Origin: Desulfuromonadaceae bacterium UBA2294
Lineage (GTDB): Bacteria > Desulfobacterota > Desulfuromonadia > Desulfuromonadales > UBA2294
NCBI GenBank assembly: GCA_002345625.1
Contig: DDWE01000020.1
Location: forward strand, 3,848 to 15,092
Reading direction: 5' to 3'
DNA: 11,245 nucleotides
The translations under genes and the position numbers were made by a program. Under the pieces are notes generated by a model. It searched no databases, had not been told where the DNA came from, and was given only the letters and a program-made list of their open reading frames with translations. Of this stretch, positions 1 through 5,564 are shown in pieces. How positions within the stretch are numbered: the stretch's first letter is position 1; each line of letters opens with the position of its first letter.

Positions 1-422
1 TGCCGGGCCTGGACGGCCTGAAGATGAGTAAAAGCTACGGTAATACCATCGACCTGTTTGTCGATTCAAAGGCGTTACGCAAGCAGGTGATGCGGATTGT
101 CACCGACCCGACCCCGGTCGAGGAACCGAAAGATCCCGACGGCTGCAACGTTTATAAAATTTACAGCCTGTTCCTCGACGCGGCGCAGCGGCAGACCCTG
201 CGGCAGCGTTATCAGGCCGGCGGGCTTGGTTACGGTGACGTGAAGCAGGAACTGTTCGAGACCATCGATGCGTTCATCACCCCCTACCGTGAACGCCGGA
301 CCGCCCTGCTCGATGATATCGATGGTTTGCGGGCCATCCTGGCGTCCGGAGCGCAAAAAGCGCGTTATGTGGCCGCAAAGACATTGACGAAAGTGCGCAA
401 GAAGACCGGTGCCGCCTATTGA
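1..422 (+). CDS. trpS: Tryptophan--tRNA ligase, C-terminal part (5' end outside window)
   Basis: This is the 3' part of a class I aminoacyl-tRNA synthetase gene, read in frame from base 3 to the TGA at 420-422. The first visible residues, PGLDGLKMSKSYGN, contain the KMSKS catalytic loop that stabilises the transition state of amino acid activation. The rest is the helical C-terminal region that recognises the tRNA anticodon. It carries the TrpRS-like sequence GYGDVKQELFETI, then PYRERR, and a basic tail. TrpRS makes Trp-tRNA(Trp) in the cytoplasm. The Rossmann fold and HIGH motif lie upstream of the window. TyrRS also has a KMSKS loop, but the sequence after the loop (SYGNTIDLF, DPTPVEEPKDPDGCNVY) follows TrpRS. 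No clear intrinsic terminator was found just after the stop. Confidence 0.93.
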   Translation, partial: PGLDGLKMSKSYGNTIDLFVDSKALRKQVMRIVTDPTPVEEPKDPDGCNVYKIYSLFLDAAQRQTLRQRYQAGGLGYGDVKQELFETIDAFITPYRERRTALLDDIDGLRAILASGAQKARYVAAKTLTKVRKKTGAAY

Positions 423-819
423 GGTCGTCACGACGGCTTGAGGGGTGGGTTCGGTATAGCGCTTTCTGGCGATTCATTTGACTCGCCTGACCTCTGATTG
501 CGAAACGGGACATCGCTTGAACGCGTGAGCAGTCGATCAAATTACGGACGAAATTAAAGTCTTGTCTCACGCAAAGCTGCAAAGCCGCCAAGGTCGACTC
601 TGTGGTCTAAAATTTTCTTCGCGTCTTTGCGTCTTGAGTGCGCAACGCGAACGGGCGCGGGATTGACTATGATCTTGACGAATGTTTCTTCCGCGGAGCG
701 AAGTTGACAAGCCGATAACTCTTTTACCGGTGACGGTTGCGCTGGTGGGTCGGAGTGTCATACTCTCGACAGCGTGTTGCCATGGAAGCGGTCCGCTTTC
801 GAGCTGTGCCGCCAGATGC
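423..819. other. Intergenic stretch without a convincing gene
   Basis: No convincing gene was found in these 397 bases between trpS and the minus-strand DUF4177-like gene. The open frames on minus (277-591 and 567-932) give Arg/Ser/Pro-rich, low-complexity translations. They also cross the trpS end or the DUF4177-like gene, as shadow frames do. The only structured element seen is the GCAAAG-type inverted repeat at about 564-640. No strong promoter or terminator was recognised. Confidence 0.6.
564..640. repeat. GCAAAG-type imperfect inverted repeat
   Basis: The left arm (564-592) reads GTCTCACGCAAAGCTGCAAAG and continues to CCAAG. The right arm (616-640) carries CTTCGCGTCTTTGCGTCTTG, whose reverse complement contains ACGCAAAGACGCGAAG. 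The arms are therefore imperfect inverted copies built from a short GCAAAG unit, with about 23 AT-richer bases between them. Short intergenic repeats of this look are scattered in many environmental bacterial genomes, probably REP-like or miniature non-autonomous elements. Whether this one is dispersed in its own genome cannot be seen from one copy. Confidence 0.55.
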
Positions 820-1005
820 TTAGACTGGCTTCGGATCGTTCTGGCGGGTGAATAGGACGAAGGCCATAGCGGGTCGTTTGCTCGCCTCGCGCATGGCAAA
901 CTGAATGCCGTCAAGATTCCAGCCTTTGCCAACCCACTCGTTGATGATCTCTTCGAGATGTTCGTCCGTAACCGTGGCTGTCTCGACGACTTTGTATTCG
1001 GTCAT
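820..1005 (-). CDS. DUF4177-like small protein
   Basis: This small cytoplasmic protein of 61 aa begins MTEYKVVETATV. It has the layout of the DUF4177 family: an N-terminal YKVVE beta strand, a helix (LEEIINEWVGKGWNLDGIQF) with the typical 'GW.L' turn, and a final strand (MAFVLFTR). The function of the family is unknown. The ATG at 1003-1005 was chosen because a GAGGGA ribosome site lies just upstream of it, and because the first 11 residues of the longer frame (from 1038) are basic and uncharacteristic. It is transcribed away from the small gene at 1057, with only about 50 bases between the two starts. The stop is TAA at 820-822. The family call rests on pattern and length only. Confidence 0.65.
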   Translation of the reverse strand: MTEYKVVETATVTDEHLEEIINEWVGKGWNLDGIQFAMREASKRPAMAFVLFTRQNDPKPV

Positions 1006-1056
1006 GCTCTTCCCTCTCTTTTTCCGTTCAAGACGCAACGTGCGTAAAGGATGATG

Positions 1057-1326
1057 ATGGCGATCGCCGGCAGCCCCAAAAAGATTGCCCAGGATGTTCG
1101 CGACGGTTTTTTTGTCGTCAGCCCGCCGATGCTTCGGCAGTATACACCCCAGGATATGAAAACCGTATTGTCTAATCTCGCCATGGTGGCGCGTGAACTG
1201 CGCGGCGAGGTGATTCCTCTTGAGGATGTCATGGGGCTGAAACGCCGCAATATGCAGTTGTCACGGCTCAATCAGGCCGAGGTGATCATCCGCAGCCATT
1301 GCAAAAAAAGACGTATCCCTATCTGA
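1057..1326 (+). CDS. Small basic protein of unknown function
   Basis: This is an unrecognised protein of 89 aa, soluble and with no membrane segment or signal peptide. The sequence looks like a real folded protein: a mixed N-terminal part (DGFFVVSPPMLRQYTPQDMK), a long helix (LSNLAMVARELRG), the patch EVIPLEDVMGLKRRN, and a basic C-terminus with one cysteine (HCKKRRIPI). Three ATG codons lie in a row at 1051, 1054 and 1057. The third is preferred because AAAGG ends at 1050, giving a 6-base spacing. Third codon positions are rich in G/C, as in neighbouring genes, which supports coding. It diverges from the DUF4177-like gene. It could be a conserved lineage-specific cytoplasmic protein, but no function can be assigned. 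Confidence 0.6.
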   Translation: MAIAGSPKKIAQDVRDGFFVVSPPMLRQYTPQDMKTVLSNLAMVARELRGEVIPLEDVMGLKRRNMQLSRLNQAEVIIRSHCKKRRIPI

Positions 1327-1554
1327 CTTTTTCCTGCTCGTCAAAAAATTCTGGCTTTTGCCCGTCTTGCCTGCATCAGCCCGACACCCCGCCCTGACGG
1401 CAGTTTTGTCCCATATCGCGCTGAAAATAACCGATCCTGCAAACAGTTTTTTATTTGCCTCCTCTAAGAAATATCTGAAGGTCTTATCTCCCCGTAATTG
1501 CATGCCTTGGTTGGCTAAACCCTCAAGAAAAGGGTGGGCTTGCCCGAAAAAATG

Positions 1555-1582
1555 TTGACATATTTTTAGAACGCCGTATCAT
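1555..1582 (+). promoter_or_regulatory. Sigma-70 promoter for the DUF485-actP unit
   Basis: A perfect -35 box, TTGACA (1555-1560), is followed after 16 bases by TATCAT (1577-1582), which matches 5 of 6 bases of the -10 consensus. The predicted transcription start is near 1589. The next gene on this strand is the DUF485 gene at 1799, so the message would have a leader of about 210 bases. A small palindrome, GGGCTTGCCC (1536-1545), lies just upstream of the -35 box and could be an operator, though this is speculative. Confidence 0.75.
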
Positions 1583-1612
1583 GTGGCGTCATTTGGTACC
1601 CATTTAAGGCAT

Positions 1613-1641
1613 AAAATACCACGAAATTAAGGCGGTATTTT
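1613..1641 (+). promoter_or_regulatory. Leader hairpin with trailing T run (possible attenuator)
   Basis: AAAATACC (1613-1620) and GGTATTTT (1634-1641) form a perfect 8-bp stem with a 13-base loop, followed by more T residues to 1643. It lies about 25-50 bases after the predicted transcription start of the permease unit. The right arm can pair instead with the following TACC (GGTA-TTTTT-TACC, 1634-1646), and a second hairpin, GGGGA...TCCCC, follows at 1652-1668. The stem is A/T-rich and would be weak as a terminator, so an attenuation role is only a suggestion. Confidence 0.4.
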
Positions 1642-1798
1642 TTACCCTGCAGGGGACTGGCCCTCCCCGTATTGATTCTGACAATGATGTCTGGCCTGTT
1701 GTTTCATGCAGGCAATGCGATGGTGTGCAGACGCTTTTTCGTTCAGGTTTTCCAACTACTCAAACCGTATGACCAACCACAAAAGGGAGGACTGATTC

Positions 1799-2065
1799 AT
1801 GGGACACGGACCCGCAGTCAAACTTGGCAAGGACAATGCTCAGGCGTACAAATCGCGCCTTGGCGTTTATCTGTTCATTGTCTACACGCTTTTCTATGCC
1901 GGCTTTATTGCCATTAACTCGATCAAGCCGTCCATGATGGAGACCGTCATTGCCGGGCAGACCTTTGCCGTCATCTACGGTTTTGCCCTGATCGTTGTCG
2001 CTTTTATTATGGCGATTATCTACAACAGCCTGTGTAACGCCGCCGAAGCGCGGCTGAACAAATAA
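1799..2065 (+). CDS. DUF485 membrane protein, YjcH-like partner of the acetate permease
   Basis: This 88-aa inner-membrane protein has two predicted membrane helices, about residues 23-42 (LGVYLFIVYTLFYAGFIAIN) and 53-75 (GQTFAVIYGFALIVVAFIMA). A short basic/amide-rich N-terminus precedes them and an IYNSLCNAAEARLNK tail follows. This is the standard DUF485 layout. In Escherichia coli the homologous yjcH sits between acs and actP. DUF485 genes commonly precede SSS-family acetate permeases, and the small protein is thought to assist the transporter, though its exact role is unknown. The ATG at 1799 has a GGGAGG ribosome site 8 bases upstream. The permease starts 15 bases after the TAA, so the two are almost certainly cotranscribed from the 1555-1582 promoter. 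Confidence 0.9.
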   Translation: MGHGPAVKLGKDNAQAYKSRLGVYLFIVYTLFYAGFIAINSIKPSMMETVIAGQTFAVIYGFALIVVAFIMAIIYNSLCNAAEARLNK

Positions 2066-2080
2066 GGGGAGATCGCCGCC

Positions 2081-4021
2081 ATGATTTATACGCAATCACC
2101 GCTGGCCATCGGCCTCTTTTTCGCATTTGTCATTTTTGTGCTCGGGCTCTCCTTCTACATGGCCCGTCGCACCACCTCTTCCGAAGGTTATTACGCGGCT
2201 GGTGGCAACATCCACTGGTTCGTTAACGGCATCGCCTTTGCCGGTGACTACCTCTCCGCGGCCTCCTTCCTCGGAATTTGCGGCATGATCGCCACCGCCG
2301 GTTATGATGGCTGGATGTACGCCATCGGTTATCTGGCGGGCTGGATGGTTGCCCTGTTCCTGGTTGCTGAGCCGATGAAGCGCCTGGGCAAGTACACTTT
2401 TACTGACGCCCTCGACTCCAAGTTCAACTCCAAGGGGATTCAGCTGATGGCCGCGATTTCGACTCTGGTCATCTCGGTGTTCTACCTGATTCCGCAGATG
2501 GTCGGCGCCGGCGTGCTGGTGCAGCCGTTGCTCGGTCTGCCGCACTGGGTCGGCGTCTGCATCGTCGGTGTTGTTGTCACCATCATCGTTGCCACCGCCG
2601 GTATGGCCTCGACCACTTACGTCCAGTTCTTCAAGGGCGGCCTGCTGCTGGTTTTCACCGCTATCGTCGTCGGTGGTGTGCTCTTTCGTGGTCTGTCCAC
2701 CACTCCGGATCAGGGTGGAACCAAGGACTACCATGCGTTCCAGACCCTGACCGCGCAGGTTGCCGCCGATGGTTCGCTACAGGTCAATGATCCGGCCTTT
2801 GCTGCTGCCGCCAATTGGAAGACTGATGTTTACGGCACGGCCGGGTTTGTCAAGCTGGTCAGCAACGGCGTTGAAAGCGTCTGGAAAATGAATGAAGGGA
2901 CCGCCGGCATCCAGCTCGAAGAGACCTTGACGGTCAACACTCTTGCCGATGGTACCAAGCTTTACAACGGCGCCGCCAAAGAAGATGGCAAGTTCTTCGC
3001 CGTCGGTCATATCAAGGAGTTGAAAGTCAACGGTCAGGACGTCGCACAGACCGGCGCTGTTGGTCCGCTGGCCTACCTGTCGGCGATCAAGGACAGTACC
3101 GTTGTCCTCTGGGGTAAGAAGTACCTTATTGATGGAGGCAACCACGTCGAGGTTTACTATCAGAAGCCGACCGCGGGCAGTCGCCTGTTGCGTCCCGGCC
3201 TCAAGTTCAAGGTTGATAATGCTGCCCCGATCGACAAGTTCAACTTCATCTCGTTGATGCTGGCCCTGTTCTGTGGCACCGCGGCTTTGCCGCATATCCT
3301 GATTCGTTACTACACCGTGCCGAGTCAGGCCGCAGCCCGTAAGTCGACCATCGTCGCTATTGCCGGCATCGGCTTCTTCTACATCATGACCCTGTTCCTG
3401 GGTCTTGGTGCCATGACCAATGGTGTCATCAATATCACTGACAACAACATGAGTGCGCCGCTACTGGCCCTCTCTTTCGGGGTGGTCCTGTTTGCCGTCA
3501 TCTCGTCCATCGCCTTTGCCACCGTTCTCGGCACTGTCTCCGGCCTGATCGTCGCTGCTTCCGGCGCCGTCGCCCACGACCTGATGGACAACTTCCTCGG
3601 CCTGCACATGACCGATCACGGTAAGGTGCGCGCCGGTAAGATTGCAGCAGTGGTGGTTGGCGGTATCGCCATTTATCTCGGCATCATCTTCGAAGGGATG
3701 AACGTCTCCTTCCTCGTCGGTTGGGCCTTTGCAGTAGCTGCGTCGGCCAACCTGCCGGCGATCCTGATGCTGCTGTTCTGGGACAAGACCACCTCGAAAG
3801 GGATTGCTGCTTCGATCTCTGTCGGTCTGGTGACGGCGCTCGGCCTGATTCTGATTTCGCCGGACATGTGGGTACGCTACGGCTTGCTGCCCAACGATGC
3901 GCCGATCGCCTTTAACAGCCCGGCCCTGATCTCGATCCCGGCCAGCTTCATCGCCCTGGTTGTTGTTTCGCTGCTGACCCAGAAGCGTGGGGCAGAGGTG
4001 ACCGAAGGCGCCGAAGCCTGA
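2081..4021 (+). CDS. actP: ActP-type acetate:cation symporter (SSS family) with large periplasmic insertion
   Basis: This 646-aa sodium:solute symporter most resembles acetate permease ActP. Matching motifs include YYAAGGNI (37-44), GIAFAGDYLSAASFLGI (50-66, core helix 1), GYDGWMYAIGYLAGW (74-88), QMVGAGVL (139-146), GTAALPHILIRYYTV (399-413, core helix 6), NNMSAPLLAL (455-464) and SSIAFATVLGTVSGLIVA (475-492, core helix 8, cation-site region). It should import acetate or a similar small monocarboxylate across the inner membrane. It is about 100 residues longer than E. coli ActP, which is 549 aa. The extra length is a hydrophilic, beta-rich segment at about 204-385 between core helices 5 and 6, a loop that faces the periplasm in this fold. 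The ribosome site GGGGAG lies 9 bases before the ATG. The DUF485 gene precedes it and a terminator follows. Confidence 0.92.
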   Translation: MIYTQSPLAIGLFFAFVIFVLGLSFYMARRTTSSEGYYAAGGNIHWFVNGIAFAGDYLSAASFLGICGMIATAGYDGWMYAIGYLAGWMVALFLVAEPMKRLGKYTFTDALDSKFNSKGIQLMAAISTLVISVFYLIPQMVGAGVLVQPLLGLPHWVGVCIVGVVVTIIVATAGMASTTYVQFFKGGLLLVFTAIVVGGVLFRGLSTTPDQGGTKDYHAFQTLTAQVAADGSLQVNDPAFAAAANWKTDVYGTAGFVKLVSNGVESVWKMNEGTAGIQLEETLTVNTLADGTKLYNGAAKEDGKFFAVGHIKELKVNGQDVAQTGAVGPLAYLSAIKDSTVVLWGKKYLIDGGNHVEVYYQKPTAGSRLLRPGLKFKVDNAAPIDKFNFISLMLALFCGTAALPHILIRYYTVPSQAAARKSTIVAIAGIGFFYIMTLFLGLGAMTNGVINITDNNMSAPLLALSFGVVLFAVISSIAFATVLGTVSGLIVAASGAVAHDLMDNFLGLHMTDHGKVRAGKIAAVVVGGIAIYLGIIFEGMNVSFLVGWAFAVAASANLPAILMLLFWDKTTSKGIAASISVGLVTALGLILISPDMWVRYGLLPNDAPIAFNSPALISIPASFIALVVVSLLTQKRGAEVTEGAEA

Positions 4022-4055
4022 TTGGCTTGACCTCGGCAATAGAGTGCATTACCTT

Positions 4056-4085
4056 AGGGGCCGCCGCTTGGCGGCCCCTTTTTTT
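4056..4085 (+). terminator. Rho-independent terminator after actP
   Basis: GGGGCCGCC (4057-4065) pairs perfectly with GGCGGCCCC (4070-4078) across a GCTT loop. An extra A-T pair at 4056/4079 makes a 10-bp stem, and seven T residues follow (4079-4085). This is a textbook intrinsic terminator 35 bases after the symporter stop. It separates the acetate-permease unit from the gene at 4192. Confidence 0.95.
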
Positions 4086-4141
4086 CTCCACCCCCCCCGG
4101 TCGAGTGCCTTTGTCGGATTTGTGGCTGGTTCAGGTTTGAT

Positions 4142-4174
4142 TTGACAACATGCACGGATGCTTTATTCCGTGCA
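4142..4174 (+). promoter_or_regulatory. Perfect palindrome overlapping a possible promoter before the 4192 gene
   Basis: TGCACGGA (4151-4158) and TCCGTGCA (4167-4174) are perfect inverted 8-mers around an 8-base spacer (TGCTTTAT). A TTGACA box lies at 4142-4147. The best -10 candidate (TTTATT, 4162-4167) is only 14 bases away, so the promoter is weak or uncertain. The palindrome abuts the ribosome site AGGAG (4176-4180). It could be a repressor operator over the promoter, or an RNA hairpin next to the ribosome site. Confidence 0.5.
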
Positions 4175-4191
4175 AAGGAGTTGGAATTATC

Positions 4192-4815
4192 ATGCGTCGT
4201 TTTCGCTATACTTTGCTCGCGATCTGTCTTGTCCTGCTGTTTCTTGGTATCCACGATCTGCGCCTGCTGCTGCGCAATCCGCAACCGGCTGTCGTTTCAA
4301 TTACCGATCTCGAGAAGTCGGCTCCGTCTCAGGAATGGCTAACGGTCTCGGACGGAATCTGGAATCTGCAGCAGGCGATTTCGACCTCGGGCACTATTGA
4401 AATCGAGGCCTTTCTGGTTCCGTTGCGGAACAGTGACGACCCGAATGCGCCGATCAAGGTCATGATTGAGACCCGTGACCCAGCCGTCATCGATCTGCTC
4501 AAGACCTACTATTTCAGTTTTGATAATGATGCCGAGCAGGCAGCGTTTCTGGCGGCTAACCTCGACCGCTTTATCGGTCGCCATGAGATTACCGGGATGG
4601 TGATCGGTGGCTTGATTGCCTCCGGAAATCGCGACAAACTGATCAAGCTGGCACAGGAGTTGAAGATGCCGGTGGGGGACGATGTGCTGTTTATCAGTGA
4701 CGGGCAGCAACCGGGCAAGGTGAGTGGCATCTTCTTTACCGTGATGGCCCTGTTTGGCATCGGTCGTTTTGTTCAGTTGATGCGCCGGCCGTCGGCGGCG
4801 AAAAGCGACGGCTAA
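4192..4815 (+). CDS. Unrecognised bitopic membrane protein
   Basis: This 207-aa protein of unknown function is anchored at both ends. The N-terminal hydrophobic helix (about residues 6-21, YTLLAICLVLLFLGIH) follows a basic MRRFR start. A second helix lies near the C-terminus (VSGIFFTVMALFGIGRFVQL) and is followed by a basic RRPSAAKSDG tail. By the positive-inside rule both ends would be cytoplasmic, with about 150 residues in the periplasm. That middle part contains an acidic/helical segment (ISTSGTIEIEAFLVPLRNSD) and a stretch rich in aliphatic and charged residues, with no cysteines or catalytic motif I can name. The ATG at 4192 is chosen because AGGAG lies 11 bases upstream. An earlier in-frame ATG (4150) lies before the palindrome and lacks a ribosome site. 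The LysE-type gene starts 9 bases after the stop. Confidence 0.75.
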   Translation: MRRFRYTLLAICLVLLFLGIHDLRLLLRNPQPAVVSITDLEKSAPSQEWLTVSDGIWNLQQAISTSGTIEIEAFLVPLRNSDDPNAPIKVMIETRDPAVIDLLKTYYFSFDNDAEQAAFLAANLDRFIGRHEITGMVIGGLIASGNRDKLIKLAQELKMPVGDDVLFISDGQQPGKVSGIFFTVMALFGIGRFVQLMRRPSAAKSDG

Positions 4816-4824
4816 AGGTCGGGT

Positions 4825-5454
4825 ATGGCCCCGGGTGCTGAAACCCTGCTGACGTTTGCCGCTGCGTCGGCACTACTGGCTCTGGTCCCCGGTCCGGACA
4901 ACCTGTTTGTCCTTGCCCAGTCGGCGTTGCAGGGTCGTGCTGCCGGCTTGCTGGTCACCCTTGGTCTGTGCAGCGGGCTGCTGGTGCACACTCTGGCGGT
5001 GGCTGCCGGCGTGGCCGTGATCTTCCAGACCTCGTTGCTGGCCTTTACCGTGTTGAAGGGCGTTGGAGCTCTCTACCTGCTTTATCTTGCCGTTCTGGCG
5101 TGGCGTACTGCGACAACGCCTCTACCAATGGGAGGCAACTGCCGGATCGATGCCGCAGCCCTTTATCGCCGTGGCGTGGTGATGAATGTCACCAACCCCA
5201 AGGTCTCCCTCTTTTTTCTCGCTTTTCTTCCCCAATTCACTGACCCGTCCCAAGGTTCCGTTCCGCAGCAGGTTGCACTGCTGGGTGGTGTGTTTATCCT
5301 GATCACCATTCTGGTCTTTGGCGGCATCGCCCTGTTGGCCGGGGAGCTCGGTGTCTGGCTGCGGCGGTCGACGCAGTGGCAAAGACGCCTGCAGCAACTC
5401 TCTGCGTTTCTCTTTGTTGCTCTTGCTCTGAGTCTGTTGCTGGCGTCGCGCTGA
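4825..5454 (+). CDS. LysE/RhtB-family amino acid exporter
   Basis: This 209-aa inner-membrane protein has about six hydrophobic helices and matches the length of LysE/RhtB translocators. The family signature is clear near the N-terminus: VPGPDNLFVLAQSALQGRAAG (residues about 21-41). It is followed by a glycine-rich helix (LGLCSGLLVHTLAVAAGVAV), and later by GVVMNVTNPKVSLFFLAFLPQF, the second conserved stretch with the NPK turn. Members export amino acids such as lysine, homoserine, threonine or leucine by proton exchange. The substrate cannot be told from sequence. The ribosome site AAAGG overlaps the stop codon of the preceding gene, so the two are probably cotranscribed and perhaps translationally coupled. 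It converges with the minus-strand operon that ends at 5565. Confidence 0.93.
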   Translation: MAPGAETLLTFAAASALLALVPGPDNLFVLAQSALQGRAAGLLVTLGLCSGLLVHTLAVAAGVAVIFQTSLLAFTVLKGVGALYLLYLAVLAWRTATTPLPMGGNCRIDAAALYRRGVVMNVTNPKVSLFFLAFLPQFTDPSQGSVPQQVALLGGVFILITILVFGGIALLAGELGVWLRRSTQWQRRLQQLSAFLFVALALSLLLASR

Positions 5455-5489
5455 GTTGCTCAGGACGACGCGACAATGGTTTAAGCAGT

Positions 5490-5531
5490 ACAGGGACAAC
5501 TGGCCGGAGATATCCGGCCGCCTGTCCCTGT
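5490..5531. terminator. Long hairpin between convergent genes (likely bidirectional terminator)
   Basis: The outer arms ACAGGGACA (5490-5498) and TGTCCCTGT (5523-5531) pair over 9 bp. After a 3 x 3 internal loop, GGCCGGA (5502-5508) pairs with TCCGGCC (5513-5519) around a GATA tetraloop. The structure sits in the 110 bases between the LysE stop (5454) and the DUF2207 stop (5565), which converge. Only TTT follows on plus and there is no T run on minus. It may therefore work with Rho, or protect 3' ends, rather than act as a classic intrinsic terminator. Confidence 0.6.
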
Positions 5532-5564
5532 TTCTGGTCTGTTGCATGTTGTTGGGCGGTAGCC

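Larger units (their letters stand above)
1327..1798. other. Intergenic region carrying the promoter and long leader of the acetate-permease unit
   Basis: No gene is supported in these 472 bases. The frame at 1358-1558 (+) lacks a good ribosome site and its product looks random. The first part (1327-1554) has no clear element apart from a small palindrome, GGGCTTGCCC, at 1536-1545, next to the promoter. The second part holds a sigma-70 promoter (1555-1582) and then about 210 bases of presumed untranslated leader. That leader contains hairpins at 1613-1641 and 1652-1668, a 10-bp palindrome CCCTGCAGGG at 1645-1654, and the ribosome site GGGAGG at 1785-1790. Confidence 0.6.

Noticed and set aside
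567..932. Minus-strand open frame of 121 aa crossing the trpS downstream gap
   Set aside because: It overlaps the DUF4177-like gene in another frame, and its Arg/Ser-rich translation resembles a shadow frame.
1358..1558. Plus-strand open frame of 66 aa in the actP upstream region
   Set aside because: It has no ribosome site, its product looks random, and the promoter at 1555 begins inside it.
2096..2734. Long antisense frame (212 aa) opposite actP
   Set aside because: It is His/Asp/Gly/Gln-rich and lies wholly inside a well-supported gene, so it is an artefact of high G/C at third positions.
4089..4100. Poly-C run after the actP terminator
   Set aside because: It is a short homopolymer with no associated gene start or structure; phase variation is not supported.
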